Shown here in pieces: positions 33,655 to 41,685 of a stretch of 42,224 nt of DNA (position 1 is the first letter of the stretch; every line of letters starts with the position of its first letter). Made by a program: the position numbers and the translations under genes. Source of the DNA: Bdellovibrionota bacterium (GTDB taxonomy: Bacteria; Bdellovibrionota; Bdellovibrionia; Bdellovibrionales; Bdellovibrionaceae); contig CAUJGP010000037.1 in NCBI GenBank assembly GCA_963170155.1, positions 89,552 to 131,775 on the forward strand. The letters are read 5' to 3'. Under the pieces are notes generated by a model. It was given only the letters and a program-made list of their open reading frames with translations. It was not told the DNA's origin and searched no databases.

Positions 33655-34779
33655 CTAAAATAAATAACGTCGATAAGCAACGCTAGAGACAATTCCAAGT
33701 CCACACATGGTGGTGAGCATGCTGGTACCTCCGTAAGAGAGGAGTGGCAAGGGGATTCCGACAATGGGCAAAAGCCCAATGACCATCCCAATATTGACGA
33801 ACATATGCCAAAAGACGTAGGACATCACCCCCACGGTGAGGAGCGCCGCGAATTTGTCATTGGCTTGATTGGCAATTTTAGTGCCGATTAAAAACAAAAC
33901 CATAAAACATCCTAGGGCAAAAAGACTTCCTGCAAAGCCCCATTCTTCACTCAGCACACTATAAATGAAATCAGTGTGTCGTTCAGGGAGAAATTCCAAT
34001 TGAGCTTGCGTTCCTTTGCGGAATCCCTTTCCCCAAAATTTTCCAGAGCCTACGGCAATCTTGGATTGAATGCTGTTGTAACCCGTTCCACGAGGGTCCG
34101 TGGTGGGAGATAGAAAAGTCAAAACACGGTTTTTTTGATAGTCACGCAACCCGAAATTCCAGGCTAAAGGAGCCGCGATCATTACAGAAATCAAAGCGGA
34201 AACTAAAATACTTTTACGCACTTTAATGAACAGTAGCATACTCCCACCAATGGCAATCAACATCATGGCTGTTCCCAAGTCAGGTTGTTCAACCACCAGA
34301 GCGAAAGGTAGGGCTAATAAAATCAGAGGCCATAGTAAATCCTTAAGAGACATCCCTTGACCCAAGGTGCTTTTTTCACTCAAGGTGTGAGCAAATAAGA
34401 TAATCACGGCCAGCTTCATCGTTTCAGAGGGTTGATAGCGAAAGAAAAACAGCTCAATCCATCTCTGTGCCCCATAGGCAACTTTTCCGAAAAAAGTCAC
34501 ACCGAGCAGGGCGAGAAAATTGAGGGTGTAAATGACGTAAGCCAGGCGGGATAAAAACTGATAGTCGATGATCGTGAGAATAATAAATAATCCCCACCCA
34601 ATAAAGAGCCAGACCAGTTGTTGATAAAAAAGAGTGCTCATTTCTTCACCGCTAATACCGTGGGTGGCGCTGTATAAATTGACAAGACCTATCGCATTCA
34701 AAATGAGAATCATGCTGACAAGATACCAGTCAATTTTAGAGAGAAAGGTGCGTTCTTCAACTTTTAATCCGAGTTCCAT
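33655..34779 (-). CDS. rodA: Peptidoglycan glycosyltransferase RodA (MrdB)
   Basis: The protein has 374 residues with about ten membrane helices. SEDS marks are GLVNLYSATHG, WIELFFFRYQPSETMKLAVI, VVEQPDLGTAMMLI, LPERHTDFIYSVLSEEWG and VGIPLPLLSYGGTSML. RodA polymerises lipid II into glycan strands for side-wall growth, in the inner membrane with PBP2. The gene begins 5 bp after mrdA, as in many bacteria. Length is typical. Confidence 0.95.
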   Translation of the reverse strand: MELGLKVEERTFLSKIDWYLVSMILILNAIGLVNLYSATHGISGEEMSTLFYQQLVWLFIGWGLFIILTIIDYQFLSRLAYVIYTLNFLALLGVTFFGKVAYGAQRWIELFFFRYQPSETMKLAVIILFAHTLSEKSTLGQGMSLKDLLWPLILLALPFALVVEQPDLGTAMMLIAIGGSMLLFIKVRKSILVSALISVMIAAPLAWNFGLRDYQKNRVLTFLSPTTDPRGTGYNSIQSKIAVGSGKFWGKGFRKGTQAQLEFLPERHTDFIYSVLSEEWGFAGSLFALGCFMVLFLIGTKIANQANDKFAALLTVGVMSYVFWHMFVNIGMVIGLLPIVGIPLPLLSYGGTSMLTTMCGLGIVSSVAYRRYLF

Positions 34780-34784
34780 AATAA

Positions 34785-36779
34785 TTATTCTCCGTCGATT
34801 TCTGGCTCGCGAGAGGCTGAGGGAAGGGGAGCAATGCTAATTGTTTTTTGATCCTTATCATCGGCAAAAAGCTCGGGGCGGGTTTTTTTCATGTAAGCAT
34901 AAATAATATCTCGGACAACAGGGGCGGCTCCTGATCCTCCATGACAGGCGTGTTCGGCGAGAACTGCGACGGTGATTTCTGGTTTATCAGCAGGAGCAAA
35001 ACCCACAAACCATCCGTGATGTCGGAGTCGAAGAGGACGCGTTGAGCACTCAGTATAAATGTCATCAGCAGAAAAACTTTTCACTTGGGTGGTTCCGGTT
35101 TTTCCTGCCATTTCGATATGAGGTATTTTCCATGCGCGCGCTGTGCCTCTTTGGCCTTGAACCACGCGTCTCATTCCCTCTTTTACTGTTTTGAAAGTCT
35201 CTTCGCTGATGGCGACGCCATTGGGTTGGATTTTTTGTAAATCTCTGACAATTTCGGGGGAGTTTTCTTTGATCATTTGTCCTGTGGGATCAATTAATTT
35301 TTTGATAAGAAAAGGTTTCACCACTTTTCCTTCCGTGCCAATGGTATTGTAAGCAACGGCCATTTGCAGAGGGGTTGCTGAGACAAAGCCTTGTCCGATG
35401 GCTGTACTGAGACTCTCTCCGGGTTGCCATTCTTCCCCGTAAGTTTTCTTTTTCCATTCACTATTGGGGAGGAGGCCCGAAGTTTCTCGCTTCAGTTCAA
35501 TGTGAGTGCGTTCTCCTAAACCAAAAAGTGAGACATATTTGAAAATACGATCAATGCCGAGAGAGATTCCCATTTTGTAAAAGAAAACGTTACTCGAGCG
35601 TTCAATGGCTTCAAAGATGCCAATGTTGCCAAAGCCTCCTCGAAGATGGTCATGATAAGGTCTATTTCCAAATCGAATCAGTCCGGGGCAATTGATGATG
35701 CTGGAGGGAGTAACCACCTTCTCTTCCAACGAGGCAATAGCCATCAGGGACTTGAACGTAGAACCGGGAGCCGCATGATCTTGGATCACTTTATTACGGA
35801 AAGGTCTGAAGGGGTCTCGAATCAATTTAGAAAAAAGCTCAGGGCTGATGCCTTTGGAAAATTCATTAGGGTCAAAAGAGGGAGTGCTCACCCATGCGAG
35901 AACTTCACCATTGCTTTGCATGGCGACAATGGCTCCTGTACGCTCGAGATCCGTAAAGGATTTATAAGCGACTTCCTGAAGATCTTTATCAATGGTTAGT
36001 TGAATATTATGTCCAGGAGTGGCTTCGATATCTTTAATCCGTTGCCCGAGAATCTTATCATCGGTTTCCGCTAACTCTCTTCCATGGGCATCAACTTGGA
36101 TGAAGGAGTAGCCATCCTTTCCGCGAAGTTCAATATCTCGGAGTTCTTCGACGCCTGATTTTCCAATGAGATCCCCTTGGGAGAAAACAAACTTCTCTTT
36201 GTATTGCTGATTGAGAATGGGTAATTGTTTTTTTGAAACCTCGGCAACGTAACCAAAAAGTTGAGCTCCATTGGCTCCGAGAGGATAACTGCGAATGATG
36301 TTTTCTCGAACTTCAACACCAGGATAATCAATGCGCAGCATTTGAACGCGAAAGACTTCATCGAGACTGAGATTGTCTTTTATTTTGACAACGGCGAAAG
36401 GTCCCATTTGCTTTCGGCGTTTTTGGATTTTCTGAATGATTTTATCAGAGCCTATGCCCAAAGCTTCTGAAAGCGCTTTGGTGGTTTTTTCTAAATCATC
36501 CACATACTGAGGGAGAATGACGGCATCGTAAGCGGCCAGATTTTCAACGAGGATTCGGCCTTCTCGATCAAAAATCAGTCCTCGGGGAGCTGTCATTTTT
36601 ATCTCTTTAATTCTATTTTTTTCTGAGAATTCTCTGAGCTCAGACCCTTTGATAATCTGTAGATACCAAAGTCGCATCAAAAAAAAGACAGTTGTGAATG
36701 CCAGTAAAAAATAGACAAGGCGATAGCGGGGCAAATACTCTTTTGCGGCTTCTGGATTATTAACATATTGCGTATTCAT
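34785..36779 (-). CDS. mrdA: Penicillin-binding protein 2 (MrdA), wall-elongation transpeptidase
   Basis: The protein has 664 residues. One N-terminal membrane helix (about 20-43) precedes the pedestal domain (APRGLIFDREGRILVEN) and the transpeptidase domain. Catalytic motifs are STFK (340-343), SSN (395-397) and KTGT (560-563). GESLSTAIGQG and GWFVGFAP are typical. It crosslinks strands made by RodA. It overlaps mreD by 4 bp upstream, and rodA follows after 5 bp. The C-terminal tail (about 640-664) is hydrophilic and acidic. Confidence 0.96.
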   Translation of the reverse strand: MNTQYVNNPEAAKEYLPRYRLVYFLLAFTTVFFLMRLWYLQIIKGSELREFSEKNRIKEIKMTAPRGLIFDREGRILVENLAAYDAVILPQYVDDLEKTTKALSEALGIGSDKIIQKIQKRRKQMGPFAVVKIKDNLSLDEVFRVQMLRIDYPGVEVRENIIRSYPLGANGAQLFGYVAEVSKKQLPILNQQYKEKFVFSQGDLIGKSGVEELRDIELRGKDGYSFIQVDAHGRELAETDDKILGQRIKDIEATPGHNIQLTIDKDLQEVAYKSFTDLERTGAIVAMQSNGEVLAWVSTPSFDPNEFSKGISPELFSKLIRDPFRPFRNKVIQDHAAPGSTFKSLMAIASLEEKVVTPSSIINCPGLIRFGNRPYHDHLRGGFGNIGIFEAIERSSNVFFYKMGISLGIDRIFKYVSLFGLGERTHIELKRETSGLLPNSEWKKKTYGEEWQPGESLSTAIGQGFVSATPLQMAVAYNTIGTEGKVVKPFLIKKLIDPTGQMIKENSPEIVRDLQKIQPNGVAISEETFKTVKEGMRRVVQGQRGTARAWKIPHIEMAGKTGTTQVKSFSADDIYTECSTRPLRLRHHGWFVGFAPADKPEITVAVLAEHACHGGSGAAPVVRDIIYAYMKKTRPELFADDKDQKTISIAPLPSASREPEIDGE

Positions 36780-37315
36780 ATCTCAAGCTCTCCTGATTCA
36801 ATCAAAGGAGTTTGATGGGTCAGACGCTCCCAAAATTTAAGAGTGTAGTAGACGGGGCTAGCAAATAAGGGCGTGATGATCACTTGAAATAATCTTTCGA
36901 AAAACATGAGATCTCTGATAGGGACAAGCTCAAAGAGCCAAGAATTAAGGATGTAAATAAGCTGGTACAGAAGAGTGACCAGAAAGCTTGCAGTGATAAA
37001 ATAACGATGGCCTGGCCAAAAGATACGCTCCTTTACAAAGTAAACAATAATGTAAAGAATAAGAACATTGAAGAGGAGAAATCCGAAGGGAATCCAGCCA
37101 AAAAAATAAACTTGAGCGGCACAGAGGTAAGAGAGTCCAATGGCTTCCATGGGTCTGCGATAAAGGGCTAAATAGAGAAAAAAGAGAATCCAAATTAAGG
37201 GGCCGGGAAGTGTTCCGAACAGTTGGGCCCAGAGGCTGGTTTGAAAACCTGTCGCTAAGGCTACAAGGATAAGCAATCCTAAGGCATGGAAGACGAAGTA
37301 ACCCACCTTTTTCAT
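36776..37315 (-). CDS. mreD: Rod-shape-determining protein MreD
   Basis: The 179-residue protein is almost all membrane helices (five or six), for example LGLLILVALATGF, LIWILFFLYLALY, GFLLFNVLILYIIVYFV and YFITASFLVTLLYQLIYIL. It has no sharp motif, but size, helix count and place between mreC and mrdA (4-bp overlaps on both sides) make MreD the clear call. It joins MreC and RodA-PBP2 in the elongasome. Confidence 0.88.
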   Translation of the reverse strand: MKKVGYFVFHALGLLILVALATGFQTSLWAQLFGTLPGPLIWILFFLYLALYRRPMEAIGLSYLCAAQVYFFGWIPFGFLLFNVLILYIIVYFVKERIFWPGHRYFITASFLVTLLYQLIYILNSWLFELVPIRDLMFFERLFQVIITPLFASPVYYTLKFWERLTHQTPLIESGELEI

Positions 37316-38223
37316 CGAGTTTCTCCGCTGGTATGAGCTTGGCTGGAGATGGGGGTGAGATCGTTCAAAGATGTAGGATTGATCGGGCGGTTCTCTTCTA
37401 AATCAATTTGATTTGGGTTACGAACGATAAAAAGCTCTTCAACCTTATTGGGATTAACGACAGGCTTAAGTTCAACATCGAGGGTTACAGTGTAGGGTTT
37501 TTTATTGACAAGTTCGACCGTGGCGATGGGGAGCCCTTTGGGGAAAATCCCATCGAGACCGCTGGTCACAATCAGGTCGCCATTGACCACATCGGCCGAT
37601 TTATTGACGTATTTCAAGAGACAAGCATCGAATGATTTTCCTTCGACTAAGCCACGGGCTCTGCTCCGTTGAACAATTCCATCAATGACGGAATAACGAT
37701 CCGTGATCAGCATGATCCGGGAGGTTCCGGCGTCCACTCGGAAAACATACCCGACAGCTCCTTCAATCGTCATAACAGCTTGCATGGGCTTAATACCATC
37801 ATTTCTGCCACGATCAATCATGATGGTTGCGTGGTCAGAGGAGAGGTCGCGACCAATGACTTTGGCGGCGAGGAGATCCATTTTGTTTTTTTGTTTAAAG
37901 GCAAAGAGCTGATTGAGTCTTTCATTTTCAAGTTTAAGCTCAGTCATGGCTGCGAGCTGGGCTTTAAGTTCGGAGTTTTGGGCTTTGAGCTCGCGATTCT
38001 CTCGCTTGATGTTGAGAAGATTGAGGTAGAGCGAAGTTGTGCTGCGAACTTCATCTGAAAACCATGAATAAATAATTTGTGTATTGCTCGCAAGAAGCGC
38101 CAAGGGCTGTCCGTACCATTCTGAGGGGTGAGGCCGCTGTTGCATATTGATTGTAATGAGCGGAAGGCTAAAAATGGGAATAAGAAGTAAAATTTTTCGA
38201 ATATCCAGGTTAGTAAAATTCAA
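37312..38223 (-). CDS. mreC: Rod-shape-determining protein MreC
   Basis: The protein has 303 residues from TTG 38223, with GGAG 8 nt upstream. One N-terminal membrane helix (ILLLIPIFSLPLITI) is followed by a coiled coil (NLLNIKRENRELKAQNSELK and on, about residues 65-105) and the beta-barrel MreC domain (AKVIGRDLSSDHATIMIDRG, GVVGYVFRV-like GAVGYVFRV, VTSGLDGIFPKGLPIA). MreC scaffolds PBP2 in the periplasm and activates it. It heads the operon mreC-mreD-mrdA-rodA-rlmE. mreB, often just upstream, is absent here: the neighbour is a divergent foldase gene. Confidence 0.93.
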   Translation of the reverse strand: MNFTNLDIRKILLLIPIFSLPLITINMQQRPHPSEWYGQPLALLASNTQIIYSWFSDEVRSTTSLYLNLLNIKRENRELKAQNSELKAQLAAMTELKLENERLNQLFAFKQKNKMDLLAAKVIGRDLSSDHATIMIDRGRNDGIKPMQAVMTIEGAVGYVFRVDAGTSRIMLITDRYSVIDGIVQRSRARGLVEGKSFDACLLKYVNKSADVVNGDLIVTSGLDGIFPKGLPIATVELVNKKPYTVTLDVELKPVVNPNKVEELFIVRNPNQIDLEENRPINPTSLNDLTPISSQAHTSGETR

Positions 38224-38447
38224 GGTCGTTACTCCAACGTGGGTAATGAGATTATCGCACAGTGCGCTGAATTCATGAAAAACAAACGCACACAGACCAC
38301 ATTCCTAAAGACTGGCATAGCTTGAAGGGTTTTGGCAAGAACGAGGACGAGTAATTTTTTTGAAATAAATCTTGAAAAAAATGGTTTTCCTCGGTCCAAT
38401 AGGCTACTCATTTTAGTCCACAAGTTTCAATATTAAAGAAGGTGTTT

Positions 38448-39971
38448 ATGTCTATTCAGGATCAGGTAAAAAAGAGTCTCTCTCAGCATTCTCTGACAGC
38501 TCGAAGTGTTATCGCCTACGTTCTCTTCGGAGCCATCATTTTGGTCTTTGTGCTTTTTGGTTTTCCTGGTCAAGAAGGTTCAACTGGAACTGCCATTGTT
38601 GCTGTTGTGAACGGTCAGATTATTTCGGGTGCGGACCTGAATGAAGAAGTGAGTCAACTGGAGCGCTTTTATAGCCAGATGTTTGGTGGTAATTTTGGGA
38701 TGCAAGCGCAGCGTCAGATGTTGGAATCCCAAGCAATGGAAAACTTAATCACTCGAGAGTTGCTAGCCCAAGAATCGACCAAGGCGGGAGTTTTGGTTTC
38801 AGATAAAGAAATTCGAGATTTTATTGTCGATATTCCGGCTTTTCAAGAGCAAGGCCGATTTGATAAAGCTCGTTACTTTCAATACTTAGAGGGAACACGA
38901 AGCACAGCGGAGGAGTTTGAAAGTAAAATTCGCAAAGAAGCTCAGCGAATGCGGGTGAAGCGTCTTTTCGATGCGGTTGATTCGGAAGTCGATTTGCAGA
39001 CTAAAAAAGATGCAGAAGTCGGAGGTTTAAAACTCAATGTCCAATTTGTCAGGATGGACCGAGATCAATTGATGAAAGGGGTTCATGTGAGTGCCACTCA
39101 GGTGGAGGAGTTTATCAAGAACCCTGAAAATTTAAAGAAAATTGAAGTGGATTACGAGACCCATAAAAATGAGCTTTTTTCAACGCCAGAACAGATCAAA
39201 GCTCAACATATTTTGATTAAGTTTAAAGAAGGGGATGGACCTTCAGAAACCAAAGCTTTGACTCGTATCTCTGATTTAAAAGTACGCGCTGCTAAAGAGG
39301 ATTTTGCCACTTTAGCTAAAGCCAATAGTGAAGATGAAGGTTCTAAAGCAAAAGGTGGAGACCTTGGTTTTTTTAGCCGTGGCCAAATGGTTCCTCAATT
39401 TGAGAGTGCTGCTTTTAATGCCAATGTCGGGGATTTGATCGGTCCTGTAAAAACAAATTTTGGTTATCATCTCATTAAGGTTCTTGATAAAAAGGCTGGG
39501 AAAGTAAAAGGCCTTCCAGAGGCTCAGGCTGAAATCGCTCAAAAATTGATTGCCGAAATGGAACTTGATGAGAAGTTCCAGAAAATAGAGGAGCTCCTTG
39601 GGCAAAAGAAATGGAATGAAGTGGAGGCTCAGTTAAAAGTTTGGAATGTGACTTGGGATGAAAGTGGTGACTTTGATTTACAGACAGAAATGATCCCAAA
39701 ATTATCAGGTGGGGAATCCTTGAAAGAGGCCATTTGGGGATTAGGAGCGCCAGGGCAGTGGTATGAGCACTTGGTTCGCGAAGGCTCTGTGCGATATATC
39801 TTAAAGATGAAGGATATTAAACAAGTCGCAACCTCTTTGGAAAATAAAAGCCCAAAAAATGACATGTTCTCTCCAGGACAGCAAGGATCTGGTGTTTTAT
39901 TTGAAGGATGGTTAGAAGCGATCCGTGAAACTAATTCTGTTAAGCGCTACAAGAGCGCCATGATTGAATAG
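38448..39971 (+). CDS. Membrane-anchored peptidyl-prolyl isomerase/foldase (PpiD/SurA-like)
   Basis: ATG 38448 follows AAGAAGG; a GTG at 38442 is possible. The protein has 507 residues with one N-terminal membrane helix (VIAYVLFGAIILVFVLFGF), a SurA_N-type chaperone segment (VAVVNGQIISGADLNEEV, LITRELLAQESTKAGVLVSDKEI) and one parvulin domain at about 245-350 (IKAQHILIKF, GGDLGFFSRGQMVPQFESAAF, VGDLIGPVKTNFGYHLIKV). PpiD works at the Sec exit in the inner membrane, helping exported proteins fold. E. coli PpiD is 623 residues, so this is shorter. Gene name left open because PpiD and PrsA-like proteins overlap in domain content. Confidence 0.85.
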   Translation: MSIQDQVKKSLSQHSLTARSVIAYVLFGAIILVFVLFGFPGQEGSTGTAIVAVVNGQIISGADLNEEVSQLERFYSQMFGGNFGMQAQRQMLESQAMENLITRELLAQESTKAGVLVSDKEIRDFIVDIPAFQEQGRFDKARYFQYLEGTRSTAEEFESKIRKEAQRMRVKRLFDAVDSEVDLQTKKDAEVGGLKLNVQFVRMDRDQLMKGVHVSATQVEEFIKNPENLKKIEVDYETHKNELFSTPEQIKAQHILIKFKEGDGPSETKALTRISDLKVRAAKEDFATLAKANSEDEGSKAKGGDLGFFSRGQMVPQFESAAFNANVGDLIGPVKTNFGYHLIKVLDKKAGKVKGLPEAQAEIAQKLIAEMELDEKFQKIEELLGQKKWNEVEAQLKVWNVTWDESGDFDLQTEMIPKLSGGESLKEAIWGLGAPGQWYEHLVREGSVRYILKMKDIKQVATSLENKSPKNDMFSPGQQGSGVLFEGWLEAIRETNSVKRYKSAMIE

Positions 39972-39979
39972 CTTTTCAA

Positions 39980-40963
39980 ATGATTAAGAATATCCTTGTT
40001 GGATTTGGTAAGGCTGCTTTGGCCTTGGTTTTGCTTTTTTGGTTATATCAAAAAGGTGTTTTGGATTTTAAAGTTTTGTCCAAGCTGTTTAGCCCTACCT
40101 TGATTTTAGTTTCTCTTTTGAATCTTGTTCTTAGCTATTATTTTGCAAGCTGGCGTTGGCAAATCCTTTTGAAAGTGCAAAAAATTCGTCTTCCTCGTTG
40201 GGAATGTTATAAACTGAATTTAGTGGGTCTCTTTTTCAACTATGTGATGCCGGGTGGTGTGGGAGGAGACGTGGTGAAGGCTTTTTACATCGTCAAAGAC
40301 CATCCTCAAAATCGCATGGGAGCCGGAATGAGTGTTCTCTTAGATCGCGTGATGGGTTTATATGCAATGTTACTTTTAGCGATTATATCATTGTGCTTTC
40401 ACTATTCAGAAGTCATGGCGAATCCACAGCTCAAGATGATTTTACAAAGTCTTGTGGTTCTTTTTATTGGTTTTTCATTGGCATTGAGCTTGGCTCTTTC
40501 AGATCAATTTAGACAAGCGGGATGGAAAAAGTATTTAGAAAATACGAGAATAGGGAGAAAATTCCTCTCCGCTTATGAAGCTATTCACTCCTATTCTCAA
40601 TACCGAAAGATTCTGTTTCAGGCCGTTGTTTTAAGTCTTATAACTCAGGTGTTAGCTATTTCTTTAATTGCGTGGCTGGGTTTTCAATTGGGATTTGCAG
40701 AAACACCCTTGAGCATCTATTTTTCTGTTGTGCCTTTGGGATTCATGGTGACCGCCATCCCCATTTCTCCTGCAGGTGTTGGCGTAGGACAAATGGCTTT
40801 TTTCTTTCTCTTCAATTTATTTATGGGATATGAATCCCAAGTCGGCCCTACCGTGATCACAGCTTACCAGGTGCTTAATTTTATTTTAGGCCTTTCGGGA
40901 GTTTGGTTTTTTATCCAAAGAAAAAGTTCTCTAAAAGAAGTAGAAGGCTCCCTTGGACCGTGA
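39980..40963 (+). CDS. Flippase-like/LPG-synthase-TM family membrane protein (UPF0104)
   Basis: The 327-residue protein has about eight membrane helices. Diagnostic patterns are ASWRWQILLKVQKI, NYVMPGGVGGDVVKAFYI, GMSVLLDRVMGLYAML and VTAIPISPAGVGVGQMAFFF. These match the lysylphosphatidylglycerol-synthase transmembrane or AglD-like family, often called flippase-like; the aminoacyl-transfer domain of MprF is absent. Substrate is unknown. It starts 8 bp after the foldase gene and overlaps recO by 11 bp, so the three genes form one operon. Confidence 0.85.
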   Translation: MIKNILVGFGKAALALVLLFWLYQKGVLDFKVLSKLFSPTLILVSLLNLVLSYYFASWRWQILLKVQKIRLPRWECYKLNLVGLFFNYVMPGGVGGDVVKAFYIVKDHPQNRMGAGMSVLLDRVMGLYAMLLLAIISLCFHYSEVMANPQLKMILQSLVVLFIGFSLALSLALSDQFRQAGWKKYLENTRIGRKFLSAYEAIHSYSQYRKILFQAVVLSLITQVLAISLIAWLGFQLGFAETPLSIYFSVVPLGFMVTAIPISPAGVGVGQMAFFFLFNLFMGYESQVGPTVITAYQVLNFILGLSGVWFFIQRKSSLKEVEGSLGP

Positions 40964-41576
40964 GCGAATCATTGTCTTAAAAAAAACAGTGTATCGTGAT
41001 TCGGATTTAATCATTCGTGGCTTAAATTCTCAAGGAACTCGATTGAGTTTTATCGCTCCTGGAGCTTTAAAAAGTCGTCGTCGCTTTGGGGGAGGAGTGC
41101 TGGAGCCAACCCATTTCATTGAGGTTATTTATCAATGGGGGTCAAAAGCGGCATTGCCGCGGCTTTTAGAGGCTCAGGTTTTAAAAGAGTTTCAAGGGTT
41201 GCGACGTAGTTATGATTTGATTCAAATGGGCTTATATCTTTTGGAGTTGGTGGATCGGGTGAGTCATGATGGCTTACAGCATGGAGAAGATTTATTCAAT
41301 CTTCTCGGTCATGGACTTCACGCTTTGTCTCAATTGGAAGAGTCCACGCTTTCTCTTTTTCGACTGCAATTTTTACTTAAATTTTTATTCCAGCAAGGGG
41401 TACTTCACCAAGAGGCTTGGATGGACTTATTTCTCCGAACTCCTTTAAAAGATCACGCTACTTTAGCTCAGGTTGTGGCGAAAGAAGAGGTGGAGTCTTC
41501 AACTTTCTTTTTAGATCGCTTGAGCCTTATCGAGAAACAAATCAAAGCTTATAAAGAAACAGGAGCTTCTCTTTGA
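40953..41576 (+). CDS. recO: DNA repair protein RecO, short form without zinc finger
   Basis: The protein has 207 residues from TTG 40953, with AGAAGG upstream. The N-terminal OB fold (IIVLKKTVYRDSDLIIRGLN, GTRLSFIAPGALKSRRRFGG, LEPTHFIEVIYQWG) is clearly RecO. RecO proteins are usually about 230-260 residues; here the C-terminal half is shortened and contains no Cys, so the four-Cys zinc site present in many RecO proteins is absent (E. coli RecO also lacks it). RecO loads RecA on SSB-coated gaps with RecR. The 15-bp repeat starts 4 bp after its stop, so the gene's end may have been altered by it. Confidence 0.88.
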   Translation: MDRERIIVLKKTVYRDSDLIIRGLNSQGTRLSFIAPGALKSRRRFGGGVLEPTHFIEVIYQWGSKAALPRLLEAQVLKEFQGLRRSYDLIQMGLYLLELVDRVSHDGLQHGEDLFNLLGHGLHALSQLEESTLSLFRLQFLLKFLFQQGVLHQEAWMDLFLRTPLKDHATLAQVVAKEEVESSTFFLDRLSLIEKQIKAYKETGASL

Positions 41577-41580
41577 TCTT

Positions 41581-41621
41581 TTGCATGGATCATCTTTGCA
41601 TGGATCATCTTTGCATGGATC
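41581..41621 (+). repeat. 15-bp tandem repeat, 2.7 copies
   Basis: TTGCATGGATCATCT occurs at 41581-41595 and 41596-41610 without mismatch, then TTGCATGGATC at 41611-41621. It starts 4 bp after recO. Its length is a multiple of 3, so it reads as His-Gly-Ser-Ser-Leu in one frame, but no ribosome binding site supports translation. The last copy runs into the hairpin arm below. Confidence 0.9.
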
Positions 41622-41665
41622 CTCGCCACGTCTCTTCTTTTTGAAGGAGGACGGTAAGGATCCAT
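41615..41665. terminator. Long imperfect hairpin between convergent genes, probable two-way terminator
   Basis: ATGGATCC (41615-41622) pairs with GGATCCAT (41658-41665). Inner pairs CGTC/GACG and CTTC/GAAG continue the stem with bulges to a TTTTT loop. ATTTTTACC-like T residues follow on the plus strand (41670-41676). It lies between recO and the Ig-domain gene, which converge here. Confidence 0.55.
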
Positions 41666-41685
41666 ACAAATTTTTACCAGAGAAT

